A stretch of 64,000 nucleotides of DNA from Marseilla massiliensis (GTDB lineage Bacteria; Bacteroidota; Bacteroidia; Bacteroidales; Bacteroidaceae), in assembly GCF_016899855.1 (NCBI RefSeq), contig NZ_JACJJG010000001.1:62001-126000 (forward strand), written 5' to 3'. The notes beneath the pieces are model-generated. The model was given only the letters and a program-made list of their open reading frames with translations. It was not told the origin of the DNA and did not search any database. Of the stretch, positions 1 to 9,117 are shown piece by piece. Positions within the stretch are counted from its first letter, which is position 1. Each line of letters begins with the position of its first letter. Position numbers and translations under genes: made by a program.

Positions 1-420
1 CACGGATGCCCGGCTATCGTATCATTGTCTACGGAAAGCCGGCAGGCGGTACAATCCGTAACGGATGAATTCGACCGCATTTTACATCATCAGACATTAA
101 TGGAAAATGATTTGCCCTCAGTAGCTCAAAAATTTACCGGTCTTCCTTGGGAAGAACTCATTGGCAGTTCCTTAAACGCAGCGGAAAATGCTGAAGCAGC
201 CTTGGCTATGTATATGACCCGCTTCTTGAAAGAGCATGGCCTTGAAGATTCTTTTGAATCCATCCTGATAGAGATGAGACTTGAGCATCCTCATGTTGAA
301 GCCTCGGATGCGGATAGAACATCGGAAGACAAGAGTTCCAATGCCTCATTCAGCCTCCCCCTGTCGGCTGTTATTCCATTCGGCTCATTAGGGATTGAAA
401 CACGACCCTTTTCAAAATGA
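1..420 (+). CDS. Unknown protein, 5' end outside window
   Basis: The frame is open from the first base of the window, so the visible 139 residues are the C-terminal part of a longer protein; a TTG at 25 is an in-frame candidate start but need not be used. The sequence is acidic and mostly helical-looking, with a Ser/Asp/Glu-rich linker near residues 95-115 and no membrane segment or recognised catalytic motif. The stop overlaps the next ORF by 4 bases, which suggests translational coupling. Its place at the head of a polysaccharide locus resembles that of UpxY/UpxZ antitermination regulators, but I see no NusG-like sequence and cannot assign the family. Confidence 0.6.
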   Translation, partial: HGCPAIVSLSTESRQAVQSVTDEFDRILHHQTLMENDLPSVAQKFTGLPWEELIGSSLNAAENAEAALAMYMTRFLKEHGLEDSFESILIEMRLEHPHVEASDADRTSEDKSSNASFSLPLSAVIPFGSLGIETRPFSK

Positions 421-953
421 AACAAGATTCACAAAAAGAGATGCGCAAGGAGATGTTCGACCGGATGGAAGCCGAATTGCAGAAAACCTGCAAGCCGGAA
501 GAACGGATGTTTGCCTTGCATCCTGACGAAGACCATATCATCGTTTCGCACGCCTTGTTTCTGATGATGAGCAAGCCGTTGGCGGTCAAATTGCCAAGTT
601 TGAAAGGTCGTTACCTGTTGCGCAAGTTGGAGGAAGAGATGCTGACGGCATGCCTGACCGAGTCTGACGGGTTCCCCGAACTGCTGCGTTATTGCAACCT
701 CCTGTACGAAGTCTTTCCTTACGAACTGGCAGCGGCGGCACGCAATGCAGCCATTGCATCCAAAATCAGGAAATTGCAGGCTATCGGAATGGTTGCCGCA
801 GGATATGGCGGTGATATGGATGATGACACAGTGGATGACATCCTTGACGACAGCCTGGGCATAGACTGGCGCATACCGACCGGCAAGGCCCTGCTGAGCG
901 AGAAGGATACAAAGCACCCGCTGCTCAAAGACTTCGAGACACCGTTCATTTAA
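417..953 (+). CDS. Chimeric ORF: unknown N-terminus fused to RfbC C-terminus
   Basis: The protein has 178 residues. Residues 1 to about 141 are a helical, charged domain I do not recognise; the stretch LLRYCNLLYEVFPYELA faintly recalls UpxZ regulators, a weak resemblance only. Residues 142-178 are the C-terminal end of dTDP-4-dehydrorhamnose 3,5-epimerase: SLGIDWRIPTG and LLSEKDTKH match the intact RfbC at 17710-18270 almost residue for residue. The join lies near base 840 and keeps the frame. The fragment lacks the RfbC active site, so no epimerase activity is expected. rfbD and rfbB follow, as they follow a normal rfbC, so this looks like a recombination scar that replaced rfbA and most of rfbC. 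Confidence 0.7.
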   Translation: MKQDSQKEMRKEMFDRMEAELQKTCKPEERMFALHPDEDHIIVSHALFLMMSKPLAVKLPSLKGRYLLRKLEEEMLTACLTESDGFPELLRYCNLLYEVFPYELAAAARNAAIASKIRKLQAIGMVAAGYGGDMDDDTVDDILDDSLGIDWRIPTGKALLSEKDTKHPLLKDFETPFI

Positions 954-958
954 GTTAA

Positions 959-1002
959 AAGTGAAGAGTGAAGAACGAAGAGTGGAGAACGAAGAGTGAA
1001 GA
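959..1002 (+). repeat. GAAGA-rich short tandem repeat
   Basis: About three imperfect copies of a 14-base unit, GTGAAGAACGAAGA, lie in the spacer between the chimeric ORF and rfbD. Similar GAAGAAT-rich spacers occur at 33808-33845 and 36278-36308. No hairpin is formed. Function unknown. Confidence 0.6.
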
Positions 1003-1105
1003 ATCAGAATGCCCCTGTGGTGTCGGAACTTTGATGTATCCGATACGCAAGGCCATTCATTCCTGCAATTATGAATTTAGTATTCCAAAATAAAAAATCA
1101 GGACA

Positions 1106-2017
1106 ATGAATATTTTGGTAACCGGCGCAAACGGCCAGCTTGGCAACGAGATGCGCATAGTAAGCGGACAGACCGCAGACAATTACATATTTACCGACGT
1201 GGTTAACATCGAGGGCGTCGAAACCACGCTGCTCGACATAACCGACGCGGATGCAGTAAGGCGCATCGTGAAGGAAAACGGCGTGCGCTGCATAGTCAAC
1301 TGCGCTGCCTATACGAACGTGGACAAGGCCGAGAGCGACGAGGCTCTCTGCCGTAAGCTCAACGCCGAGGCTCCGAAGATACTTGCCGGGGGCATGAAGG
1401 AAGTAGGCGGCCTGCTCATTCAGATTTCGACCGACTACGTGTTCGGCGGCGACCCGTACAACACCCCGTGCCGCGAGGACCAGAAGGGCACTCCGACGGG
1501 AGTCTACGGCGCTACCAAGCTCGAGGGCGAGCAGAACATCGAGGCCGTAAGCTGCGACCACGTAATAATACGTACCGCATGGCTGTATTCCGAGTTCGGA
1601 AAGAACTTCGTCAAGACCATGCTCAACCTGACGGCCACGAAGCCCAAGCTGAACGTGGTGTTCGACCAGGCAGGCACCCCGACCTACGCCTACGACCTGG
1701 CAGTGGTTATAAAGACCGTGCTTGCCGACTATGCGGCTGAGAATCCGCAGTCGGGCTACAGCAAGACTGGCGTCTACCACTTCAGCAACGAAGGCGTATG
1801 CTCATGGTACGACTTCACGAAGAAGATAGCCGAACTTGCAGGCAACACCGGTTGCGACATCCAGCCCTGCCACAGCGACGAGTTCCCCAGCCCCGTGACA
1901 CGCCCTGCATACTCCGTGCTCGACAAGACAAAGATAAAGCAGGTGTTCGGAGTAAGCGTCCCTTACTGGACCGACTCGCTTAAAATATGTATGGACAACA
2001 TGAAAACTATAAAGTAA
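1106..2017 (+). CDS. rfbD: dTDP-4-dehydrorhamnose reductase (left copy)
   Basis: RfbD/RmlD (303 aa) makes the last step of dTDP-L-rhamnose synthesis, reducing the 4-keto group with NAD(P)H in the cytoplasm. The N-terminus has the Rossmann motif TGANGQLG (residues 6-13) and the short-chain dehydrogenase YGATK motif. It is a full-length paralogue of rfbD at 18283-19194, with clearly similar protein but many silent base differences and a more GC-rich codon choice, so the copies are not a recent duplication. rfbB lies 22 bases downstream. The paired upstream rfbC is only a remnant, so this copy depends on RfbA and RfbC from the right-hand cluster or elsewhere. Confidence 0.92.
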   Translation: MNILVTGANGQLGNEMRIVSGQTADNYIFTDVVNIEGVETTLLDITDADAVRRIVKENGVRCIVNCAAYTNVDKAESDEALCRKLNAEAPKILAGGMKEVGGLLIQISTDYVFGGDPYNTPCREDQKGTPTGVYGATKLEGEQNIEAVSCDHVIIRTAWLYSEFGKNFVKTMLNLTATKPKLNVVFDQAGTPTYAYDLAVVIKTVLADYAAENPQSGYSKTGVYHFSNEGVCSWYDFTKKIAELAGNTGCDIQPCHSDEFPSPVTRPAYSVLDKTKIKQVFGVSVPYWTDSLKICMDNMKTIK

Positions 2018-2039
2018 ACTGATAAAAAAGAAACAAGTC

Positions 2040-3179
2040 ATGGAATTCAAGCGTAACATAATCATCACAGGCGGAGCTGGCTTCATCGGCTCCCACGTAG
2101 TGCGCCTGTTCGTAAACAAGTATCCCGAGTACCGCATCATCAACCTCGACAAGCTGACATACGCCGGCAACCTTGCCAACCTGAAGGACGTGGAGGACAA
2201 GGATAATTACATGTTCGTCAAGGCCGACATCTGCGATTACGGGACTATACAGAAGCTGATGAAGGACTACAACGTGGACGGCATAATCCACCTTGCAGCC
2301 GAGAGCCACGTAGACCGCTCTATAAAGGACCCGTTCACCTTCGCCCAAACCAACGTGATGGGCACGCTGACGCTGCTCCAGGCCGCCAAGGAATACTGGG
2401 AGAGCCGTCCCGAGGGCTACGAGGGCAAGCGCTTCTACCACATCTCTACCGACGAGGTTTACGGCGCGTTGGAACTGACAAACCCCGAAGGCATAGAGTC
2501 GCCGTTTACGACAAAGGCAAGCTCGGAGCATCACCACGCCTACGGTACCGAGTTCTTCACAGAGGAGACTAAGTATAATCCTCACTCTCCTTACTCTGCT
2601 TCAAAGGCAAGCTCTGACCATTTCGTACGCGCGTTCCACGACACTTACGGCATGCCTACGATAGTAACCAACTGCTCCAACAACTACGGGCCTTACCAGT
2701 TCCCTGAGAAGCTGATACCATTGTTCATCAACAACATACGCCACCGCAAGCCGCTGCCGGTTTACGGCAAGGGCGAGAACGTGCGCGACTGGCTCTATGT
2801 AGAGGACCACGCCCGTGCCATCGACCTGATATTCCACGAGGGCAAGACGGCGGACACTTACAACATAGGCGGCTTCAACGAGTGGAAGAACATCGACATA
2901 ATAAAGGTTGTGATAAAGACCGTAGACCGTCTGCTTGGCCGCAAGGAAGGCGAGGACATGGACCTGATAACCTACGTAACCGACCGCAAGGGCCACGACA
3001 TGCGCTATGCCATAGACTCGCGCAAGCTGCAGCGCGAACTCGGCTGGGAGCCTAGCCTGCAGTTCGAGGAAGGCATAGAAAAGACCGTGCGCTGGTATCT
3101 GGACAACCAGGAGTGGATGGATAACGTTACTTCAGGCGACTACCAGAAGTATTACGAGAGTATGTATAAAGGAAGATAA
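2040..3179 (+). CDS. rfbB: dTDP-glucose 4,6-dehydratase (left copy, intact)
   Basis: RfbB/RmlB (379 aa) converts dTDP-glucose to dTDP-4-keto-6-deoxyglucose. It shows GGAGFIGSH at the N-terminus, STDEVYGAL around the catalytic Asp-Glu region and [10 protein letters not shown] with the Tyr/Lys pair. Length is normal for Bacteroidales RmlB, which carries an insertion ([11 protein letters not shown]) before the catalytic Tyr. It is nearly identical in protein to the frameshifted copy at 19220-20358. Since that copy is broken, this gene is probably the only functional RmlB of the locus. It is followed by a sharp fall in GC content into the capsule core. Confidence 0.93.
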   Translation: MEFKRNIIITGGAGFIGSHVVRLFVNKYPEYRIINLDKLTYAGNLANLKDVEDKDNYMFVKADICDYGTIQKLMKDYNVDGIIHLAAESHVDRSIKDPFTFAQTNVMGTLTLLQAAKEYWESRPEGYEGKRFYHISTDEVYGALELTNPEGIESPFTTKASSEHHHAYGTEFFTEETKYNPHSPYSASKASSDHFVRAFHDTYGMPTIVTNCSNNYGPYQFPEKLIPLFINNIRHRKPLPVYGKGENVRDWLYVEDHARAIDLIFHEGKTADTYNIGGFNEWKNIDIIKVVIKTVDRLLGRKEGEDMDLITYVTDRKGHDMRYAIDSRKLQRELGWEPSLQFEEGIEKTVRWYLDNQEWMDNVTSGDYQKYYESMYKGR

Positions 3180-3209
3180 TTTATAAATTATATATAACGT
3201 AAAATAAAA

Positions 3210-3231
3210 GAGTGCATCTTTTGATGCACTC
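3210..3231. terminator. 9-bp hairpin between rfbB and wzx
   Basis: GAGTGCATC and GATGCACTC form a perfect 9-bp stem with a TTTT loop. The + strand is A-rich on both sides, so the U-run needed for intrinsic termination is present only in - strand RNA. On the + strand the hairpin covers GTG 3212 and ATG 3224, which supports ATG 3245 as the wzx start. Confidence 0.45.
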
Positions 3232-3244
3232 AAAAATAAAATAC

Positions 3245-4774
3245 ATGTCTGATACAGTGCAGAATAATAAACGAATAGCAAAGAATACAATACTATTGTA
3301 TATTCGAATGCTATTTATAATGATAATAAGCCTTTTTACAAGCCGTATAAATTTACAATCTTTAGGTGTAGAGGATTTTGGCATTTATAACGTTGTAGGC
3401 GGTGTTGTTGCAATGTTTTCTGTATTCTCTGGTTCATTAGCTACTGCTATTAGTCGTTTTATAACGTTTGAATTAGGCAAAAATAATAAAGATAGATTAA
3501 ACAAGGTTTTTTCAACTGCAGTATCAATACAAATTTTATTGGCTGTATTTATTATCTTCATAGCAGAGATTGCAGGTGTCTGGTTCTTAAACAATAAAAT
3601 GATAATTCCTGAAAATAGGTTACATGCTGCAAATTGGGTTCTACAATTATCAATTTTCTCTTTTGCTGTTAACTTAATTAGTGTCCCATATAATGCTGCC
3701 ATTATTGCACATGAGAAGATGTCAGCATTTGCTTATATAAGCATATTTGAGGTTGTAATGAAGTTAATTATATGTTATTCATTATTCATATCTCCTGTTG
3801 ATAAATTAATAACGTTTGCAGTGTTATTATTTATATTATCTATTAGTTTAAGACTAATATATGGTATATATTGTAAGAAACACTTTGCTGAATGTCAATA
3901 TAATTTAATTTTAGACAAGAAACTTTTTAAAGAAATCGCAGGATTTGCAGGGTGGTCGAGTTTTACGTTAGTTGCATATTCTTTATATAATAGTGGTCTA
4001 AATATTCTATTAAATCTATTTTTTGGCCCTGTCGTAAATGCGGCAAGAGGAATAGCTGTCCAGGTTCAAAATGCAGTTCAGGGCTTTAGTAGAAACTTTC
4101 AAACAGCTCTAAATCCGCAAATTATTAAAAGTTATGCTGAGAAGGATTTAAAAAGAGTATATACATTAATTTTTGCAGGATCTAAATATTCGTTTTTTCT
4201 AATGTTTTTTCTTTCATTACCGATTATTTTGGAAGCAAATATAATATTATCCTTATGGTTAAAAGATGTCCCTGAGCATACTGTTACATTCGTTCGATTA
4301 ATATTGGTTATAGTAACAATAGATTCAATAGGAGGTCCATTGTATTGTGCCCAACAGGCAACCGGAAAAATCAGGAACTTTCAATTAATGACTGGTACAT
4401 TGATGCTTCTTATACTTCCTGTATCATATATAGCATTAAGATTGGGGGCTGAAGCAGAAATTGTATATGTCGTATATATATTAATATTGTCAATAGTTCA
4501 GATATTAAGTATAATTATGATACATAGAATGATAAGGATGCCTTTGAATCTTTATTTAAAAGAAGTTGGATTAAAAATTATATTTGTTGTTGGTACATCT
4601 ATTATATTGCCACTAGTAGCATACAATTATTTTTCTCATGGGATTACTGCTTTTTTCATTGTTTGTACGATATGTGTTTTATCCACTATAGTTTCAATTT
4701 ATTTTTGTGGACTTTCACGAAAAGAAAGAAAAATAGTTAATAATAAGATAATACAAAAAATTAAGCGATACTAA
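3245..4774 (+). CDS. wzx: Polysaccharide flippase Wzx (MATE/MOP superfamily)
   Basis: This 509-residue protein is almost wholly hydrophobic with about 12-14 predicted membrane segments, beginning with RIAKNTILLYIRMLFIMIIS. The LGVEDFGIYNVVGGVV motif near residue 45 is typical of O-antigen and capsule flippases. It would move undecaprenyl-linked repeat units across the inner membrane. I chose ATG 3245 because the upstream in-frame starts at 3212 and 3224 lie inside a hairpin. Codons are far more AT-rich than in the rfb genes before it. The next gene starts on the last base of its stop codon, so the two are co-translated. A Wzy polymerase two genes later completes the Wzx/Wzy route. Confidence 0.88.
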   Translation: MSDTVQNNKRIAKNTILLYIRMLFIMIISLFTSRINLQSLGVEDFGIYNVVGGVVAMFSVFSGSLATAISRFITFELGKNNKDRLNKVFSTAVSIQILLAVFIIFIAEIAGVWFLNNKMIIPENRLHAANWVLQLSIFSFAVNLISVPYNAAIIAHEKMSAFAYISIFEVVMKLIICYSLFISPVDKLITFAVLLFILSISLRLIYGIYCKKHFAECQYNLILDKKLFKEIAGFAGWSSFTLVAYSLYNSGLNILLNLFFGPVVNAARGIAVQVQNAVQGFSRNFQTALNPQIIKSYAEKDLKRVYTLIFAGSKYSFFLMFFLSLPIILEANIILSLWLKDVPEHTVTFVRLILVIVTIDSIGGPLYCAQQATGKIRNFQLMTGTLMLLILPVSYIALRLGAEAEIVYVVYILILSIVQILSIIMIHRMIRMPLNLYLKEVGLKIIFVVGTSIILPLVAYNYFSHGITAFFIVCTICVLSTIVSIYFCGLSRKERKIVNNKIIQKIKRY

Positions 4775-5832
4775 TGAAATATTTAATTGTACAGGATTGG
4801 GCCAGTACACATGGCAATCATGCTGGTATGGTTCATATGTGTAATATGCTTAAGATGAAGTACCCCAATGATTATGAAATAATAATTAAGGGAGTCCCAA
4901 AAGAATTTAAAAATAGTTCAAGTAGATTATACAATAAAATAATAAATCTAGAACAAAAATTTTATCTATATCATACATATTTTTATGAATATAAAAAAAT
5001 ATGTAAAAATATGTTTGATAATTTGACAGACAGAGATTCCATTTTTTTATTAGAATATTGTATGCCTACGACTCCACAGAAAAGATTAGCATACTATATA
5101 AAGAGAAAATTTCCGAATGTTAAACTTTTTGCATTATCACATTTGACTCCGACGTATTTTAGTGATAAAAATAGGTACCCTAAGATTCTTAAAGATTGGA
5201 CTCCTCCCATAGACAAGATGCTTACCTTAGGAAGTTCATTATCGCAATACTTCATGGAAAATAATATACCTAAAGCCAAAATTAGTACAGGTTTTCATTA
5301 TGTAGATTCTGCTTATTATCATAAGCAAACAGAACTACAAGTTTCGAGAAGTCGACTTAAAATAATAATGATGGGAGGTATGCAAAGGAACTATTCAATG
5401 TTAGCTAAACTTTGTGAAATGACTCCATATGTTGATTGGATAATATGTAGAGGTCGAAAACCGGTAGATAAATATTTTGAAAATATACCAAATGCCCAAT
5501 TAAAAGGATTTTTAACAGAAGATGAACTTAAGAATCAGATGGACATTGCAGATATATCATTAAATATAATGGAGGATACTGTTGGTAGTAATGTTATTAC
5601 AACATCTCTGTCTATGGGATTAGCTATGATTTGTAGTAATGTTGGCTCAATAAGAGATTATTGTAATGAAAATAACACTATTTTTTGCGAAAACAATGTA
5701 GATTCATTTATTAATGCTATTGAAACATTAAATTCAGATAAAGATAGGGTTCTTAAAATGAAAAAAGAGTCATTAAAACTATCTCAAATTTTTACGATAG
5801 AAAAATTAAACAATTGGTTCTCTAATATCTAA
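4774..5832 (+). CDS. Glycosyltransferase, GT4-like (GT-B fold)
   Basis: The protein has 352 residues. Its C-terminal half has the layout of group 1 transferases: IIMMGGMQRNYSML, a GRKPVDKY stretch, the LKGFLTEDEL segment, then SLNIMEDTVGSNVITTSL and MGLAMICSNVGSIRDY, where the sugar-nucleotide site is expected. The N-terminal half is divergent (VQDWASTHGNHAGMVHM). It presumably adds one sugar to the lipid-linked repeat unit on the cytoplasmic face. Donor and linkage cannot be read from sequence. It is embedded in the AT-rich capsule operon between wzx and wzy. Confidence 0.75.
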   Translation: MKYLIVQDWASTHGNHAGMVHMCNMLKMKYPNDYEIIIKGVPKEFKNSSSRLYNKIINLEQKFYLYHTYFYEYKKICKNMFDNLTDRDSIFLLEYCMPTTPQKRLAYYIKRKFPNVKLFALSHLTPTYFSDKNRYPKILKDWTPPIDKMLTLGSSLSQYFMENNIPKAKISTGFHYVDSAYYHKQTELQVSRSRLKIIMMGGMQRNYSMLAKLCEMTPYVDWIICRGRKPVDKYFENIPNAQLKGFLTEDELKNQMDIADISLNIMEDTVGSNVITTSLSMGLAMICSNVGSIRDYCNENNTIFCENNVDSFINAIETLNSDKDRVLKMKKESLKLSQIFTIEKLNNWFSNI

Positions 5833-5842
5833 AAATAGAATA

Positions 5843-7051
5843 ATGAATATTTTTGCAGGCTATGGTGTTGGGGATCCTGTTATTTATTGGGTTCTGAGAA
5901 TTCTTTTATTGGGAATTCTTATCTATTGTGGATGGGGCATTTCATATGATAGTCCTAAGAAATTCACAAAATATGCTTGGATTGCTGGAACATTTTATTC
6001 TCTTATTCAAGGATTAAGATGGCTTCGTGGCGCTGATTATCCACACTATTATGACGATATCGTTACACTACTTGGAAAATATCCAGGGGGTATTTCTAAT
6101 GGTGAAGAAACGGTTGATCCAGAGCCATTATATGAATTGTGGTGTAATGTTTTCTATTATTCAGGTCTACCATTTTGGGTCGCGTTTATTATATATTCTG
6201 CTTTATTAATTGGTGGAGTATTCATGATATTAAAGAAAATTCCCAATTGTGCTATATGGGTATTACCTACATTTTTTTTATTAACTCAATCTTCTGAAAA
6301 TATTATTAGACAATACATAGCTATATCCTTCTTACTATATGCAATTTATTTCTATCTGAATAATGATAAGAAAAAAATGATTTATTCACTGGTTGCAATT
6401 ATATTAATTCATTATTCAGGAATTATAGCAATAGTTGTTTTTCTTCTTACAATAGTTCTACCAGAAAAAATATTCAAAGTTCTTGAAAAAAGAAATATGA
6501 TATATATATATATAGGATTGTTTATATTCATATATTTCTTTTGGGACATTTCACAACTTTCAACGTTTGCAGATTGGATTGGGAATAATCTCCATTTATC
6601 TGAAGACTCAAAAGGTGCACATTATATAGATAACGCTGAAAGATGGTTTTCTGACGAAGGTAGTATGTCTGTCGTATTAGGAAATAAAGCGGCAGGTATT
6701 AGTAGGATTAACCAAACAATAACCTTTTTGACATATTCATCCATAATATATTATGGATTTAAATTTATAAGATTAAATAAAAAGTATAGGGTATTTTTTT
6801 ATCTAAGTTATGTGGCAATAATAGTCAAGGCAATTGGGGGTGATATTGAAATGTTTTCTCGAGTTTATCATTGGCTGGTTGTATTTATTCCTTTTTTAAT
6901 TGGATTATATATGGTTAATGGGAATATTAATAAAAATAGTAAATATTGTTTATATGGAATATATGGATTATTCTTTTTATGGTTTGCTTTTCTCGGTAAT
7001 ATATTAACAACGTCTATGTTTGGATATGGTTTTGTATGGGATAAATATTAA
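5843..7051 (+). CDS. wzy: EpsG-family polysaccharide polymerase (Wzy-like)
   Basis: This 402-residue integral membrane protein has about ten hydrophobic segments. The LRGADYPHYYDDI motif near residue 60 and the large loop after the first segments match the EpsG/Wzy family. SQSSENIIRQYIAISFL in the middle (the family's FLR-Q-IA-like segment) supports this. It would polymerise flipped repeat units in the periplasm. Its position within three genes of wzx fits a Wzx/Wzy-dependent capsule. It is AT-rich like its neighbours. Confidence 0.82.
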   Translation: MNIFAGYGVGDPVIYWVLRILLLGILIYCGWGISYDSPKKFTKYAWIAGTFYSLIQGLRWLRGADYPHYYDDIVTLLGKYPGGISNGEETVDPEPLYELWCNVFYYSGLPFWVAFIIYSALLIGGVFMILKKIPNCAIWVLPTFFLLTQSSENIIRQYIAISFLLYAIYFYLNNDKKKMIYSLVAIILIHYSGIIAIVVFLLTIVLPEKIFKVLEKRNMIYIYIGLFIFIYFFWDISQLSTFADWIGNNLHLSEDSKGAHYIDNAERWFSDEGSMSVVLGNKAAGISRINQTITFLTYSSIIYYGFKFIRLNKKYRVFFYLSYVAIIVKAIGGDIEMFSRVYHWLVVFIPFLIGLYMVNGNINKNSKYCLYGIYGLFFLWFAFLGNILTTSMFGYGFVWDKY

Positions 7052-7060
7052 TAAAAAACT

Positions 7061-8032
7061 ATGTGTAAAATGGTGATAAAGAAAATAAAGAGATATATTC
7101 TTGATGAAATAATTCCATTTTTTCAAATGTTATTTTATAATATCATTTGTAAAGGATGGATAGAGTTATTTGGAACTAAAGATAAACGCAAACTTAAATA
7201 TAACATTTCATTATGTCTCATTTTTAAGAATGAAGCACCATTCTTAAAAGAATGGTTAGATTATCATATAACTGTAGGTGTTAGCCATTTTTATTTATAC
7301 AATAATAATTCTGATGATAATTATTTAGAAGTTATTCAGCCTTATATTGATAAAGGTTTTATTACTTTAATTGATTGGCCTGAAAATAATGCTCAATTTA
7401 AGGCATATAAACATTGTTTTGAAACATATAAAAATCAAACGAATTGGATCTCATTCCTTGATGCAGATGAATTTATTTGCCCAAAATATAGCAATACAAT
7501 TGGTGATTGGTTGGAAGATTTTAGCAAATATCATGCAGTCAATTTGCATTGGTTAATGTTTTGCACTGGAGGAAAATTAAAACATGATTACACAAAAAAT
7601 GTAATTGAACAATATTATTCTTGTTGGGAAAATTTAAGTCCTCATGGTAAATGTATAATTAATACCCGATTTGATATAGCAAACTTTGATACTTGGTATG
7701 TTCATCATCATACATATATGTATCGTAAATTATTTGGTATTAAAATTATTATTCCAGCAATAAACCAATTTGGATATATGTGTATAGTTGATCATACTTG
7801 GGGAGGCGGTAAAAACAAATTAAATAAATCTACAATACAGATAAATCATTATTTTACAAAAAGTTGGGATATTTGGAGTTCTAAGATGCAAAAAACAGAT
7901 GTTTATTTTAAAAATAATCCAAAATCAGATATAAAATATTTTTATCGATATGAGAATAGATGTGTAAGTAGAAATTATACGATACAAAGGTTCTATATAA
8001 AGATGAAATTAATGCAAGGTATTATTCAATGA
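7061..8032 (+). CDS. Glycosyltransferase, GT92/GT2-like
   Basis: The protein has 323 residues. After about 45 N-terminal residues come YNISLCLIFKNEAPFLKEWL, HFYLYNNNSDDN and WISFLDADEFI, the signature of the Glyco_tranf_2_4/GT92 group, with DADEF as the likely metal-binding motif. A WYVHHHTYMYRK segment follows. It is presumably cytoplasmic, adding a sugar to the lipid-linked unit. A second ATG lies three codons in. Its stop overlaps the next start as ATGA, indicating translational coupling. Confidence 0.75.
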   Translation: MCKMVIKKIKRYILDEIIPFFQMLFYNIICKGWIELFGTKDKRKLKYNISLCLIFKNEAPFLKEWLDYHITVGVSHFYLYNNNSDDNYLEVIQPYIDKGFITLIDWPENNAQFKAYKHCFETYKNQTNWISFLDADEFICPKYSNTIGDWLEDFSKYHAVNLHWLMFCTGGKLKHDYTKNVIEQYYSCWENLSPHGKCIINTRFDIANFDTWYVHHHTYMYRKLFGIKIIIPAINQFGYMCIVDHTWGGGKNKLNKSTIQINHYFTKSWDIWSSKMQKTDVYFKNNPKSDIKYFYRYENRCVSRNYTIQRFYIKMKLMQGIIQ

Positions 8033-8997
8033 CAGAAATATTAAATAATTCATTAGATTACTATATTGGACATTCAACAAATTTTGAAGAACGTATGAAA
8101 GCTTCTTCAGGTGGAATAGGTTCTGCTATTACACGATATTTGTTGTCAAAGACAGAATTTAAGACAAGTATAACCTTATTTTATGATTCTAAAAAATGTT
8201 CATATCAACCCAAATTAATTTTTTCTCCAAACGAAATAAATGTTTGTGGTAGTGTATATCAAGATATTGATATTGCGACATTTTTGAAAAAGAATATAGA
8301 AAAAGTAAAATCGGGAATTGTCTTGACATGTCCACCATGCCAGGTATCAATAATTAGAAATTTATTAAGTGAAAAAAAAATTCCACATTTTATAATGTCT
8401 TTTTGTTGTTCAGGACAAACTACAATAGAAGGCACATGGTGTTATTATCGTTTTATTGGGATTGATAAAACACAAATTGTTAACATGCAATATCGTGGTA
8501 ATGGTTGGCCAAGTGGTATTCAAATTAAATTAAAAAATGGAAAAAATATTTTTTATAAGAATTATACGAATCCATGGAAATTAATTCATCAATCCCTATT
8601 ATTTAGACCTAAGCGCTGTCTTTTCTGTAAACGAGATACAGGTCATAATGCCGACATTTCTTTAGCAGACCCTTGGTTGGATGAATATAAATCAAATGAT
8701 AATGTAGGTAATACTTTATTTATGGTTAATACGGAATTAGGCCGTTTAATTTTTAATAATCTTAAGAATGATAAAATTATTGATATAGTTAAATCAAATT
8801 ATGATGAGTATGCAAAAGCTCAATATACAAATATCCAGAAAGAATTTTTTGTAACAAACAATATTAAATATATAAAAAAGCTTTCAGATATTATATATAT
8901 TAAATGGTATCGTAAGATAGTAACATCAAGTATTTTTTCTATGAATATTCATATAAAATTCATGCATTTGTTAAAATTTATGTATAAAAGTAGATGA
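8029..8997 (+). CDS. FrhB/FdhB C-terminal-like protein without ferredoxin domain
   Basis: This 322-residue protein resembles the coenzyme F420 hydrogenase/dehydrogenase beta-subunit group found in many Bacteroidales capsule loci. It has the ASSGGIGSAITRYLL motif near residue 25, TCPPCQVSIIRNLL, and the cysteine motif CLFCKRDTGHNADISLADPW. It lacks the N-terminal pair of 4Fe-4S cysteine clusters that the relative at 13494-14678 has, so it may be a naturally short form or partner with another electron carrier. The role in polysaccharide synthesis is not established; these proteins often sit beside pyruvyltransferases, as here with 9118-10272. Confidence 0.72.
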   Translation: MTEILNNSLDYYIGHSTNFEERMKASSGGIGSAITRYLLSKTEFKTSITLFYDSKKCSYQPKLIFSPNEINVCGSVYQDIDIATFLKKNIEKVKSGIVLTCPPCQVSIIRNLLSEKKIPHFIMSFCCSGQTTIEGTWCYYRFIGIDKTQIVNMQYRGNGWPSGIQIKLKNGKNIFYKNYTNPWKLIHQSLLFRPKRCLFCKRDTGHNADISLADPWLDEYKSNDNVGNTLFMVNTELGRLIFNNLKNDKIIDIVKSNYDEYAKAQYTNIQKEFFVTNNIKYIKKLSDIIYIKWYRKIVTSSIFSMNIHIKFMHLLKFMYKSR

Positions 8998-9117
8998 AAA
9001 TTATTTACTCTCATAGGGTAAAGAATTGTCAAAACACGCTTTTCTAAATTAGATGTTTTTGTATTTTTATTAGTAAGCATACAAAAGTTGTTATAAATTT
9101 GATTTTAAGACGAAAAA

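Noticed and set aside
1-953. UpxY/UpxZ capsule antitermination pair
   Set aside because: Position fits, but no NusG-like UpxY sequence is seen and the UpxZ resemblance is too weak to name.
1004-1780. Long - strand open frame opposite rfbD
   Set aside because: Antisense shadow of a well-supported GC-rich gene; no family features.
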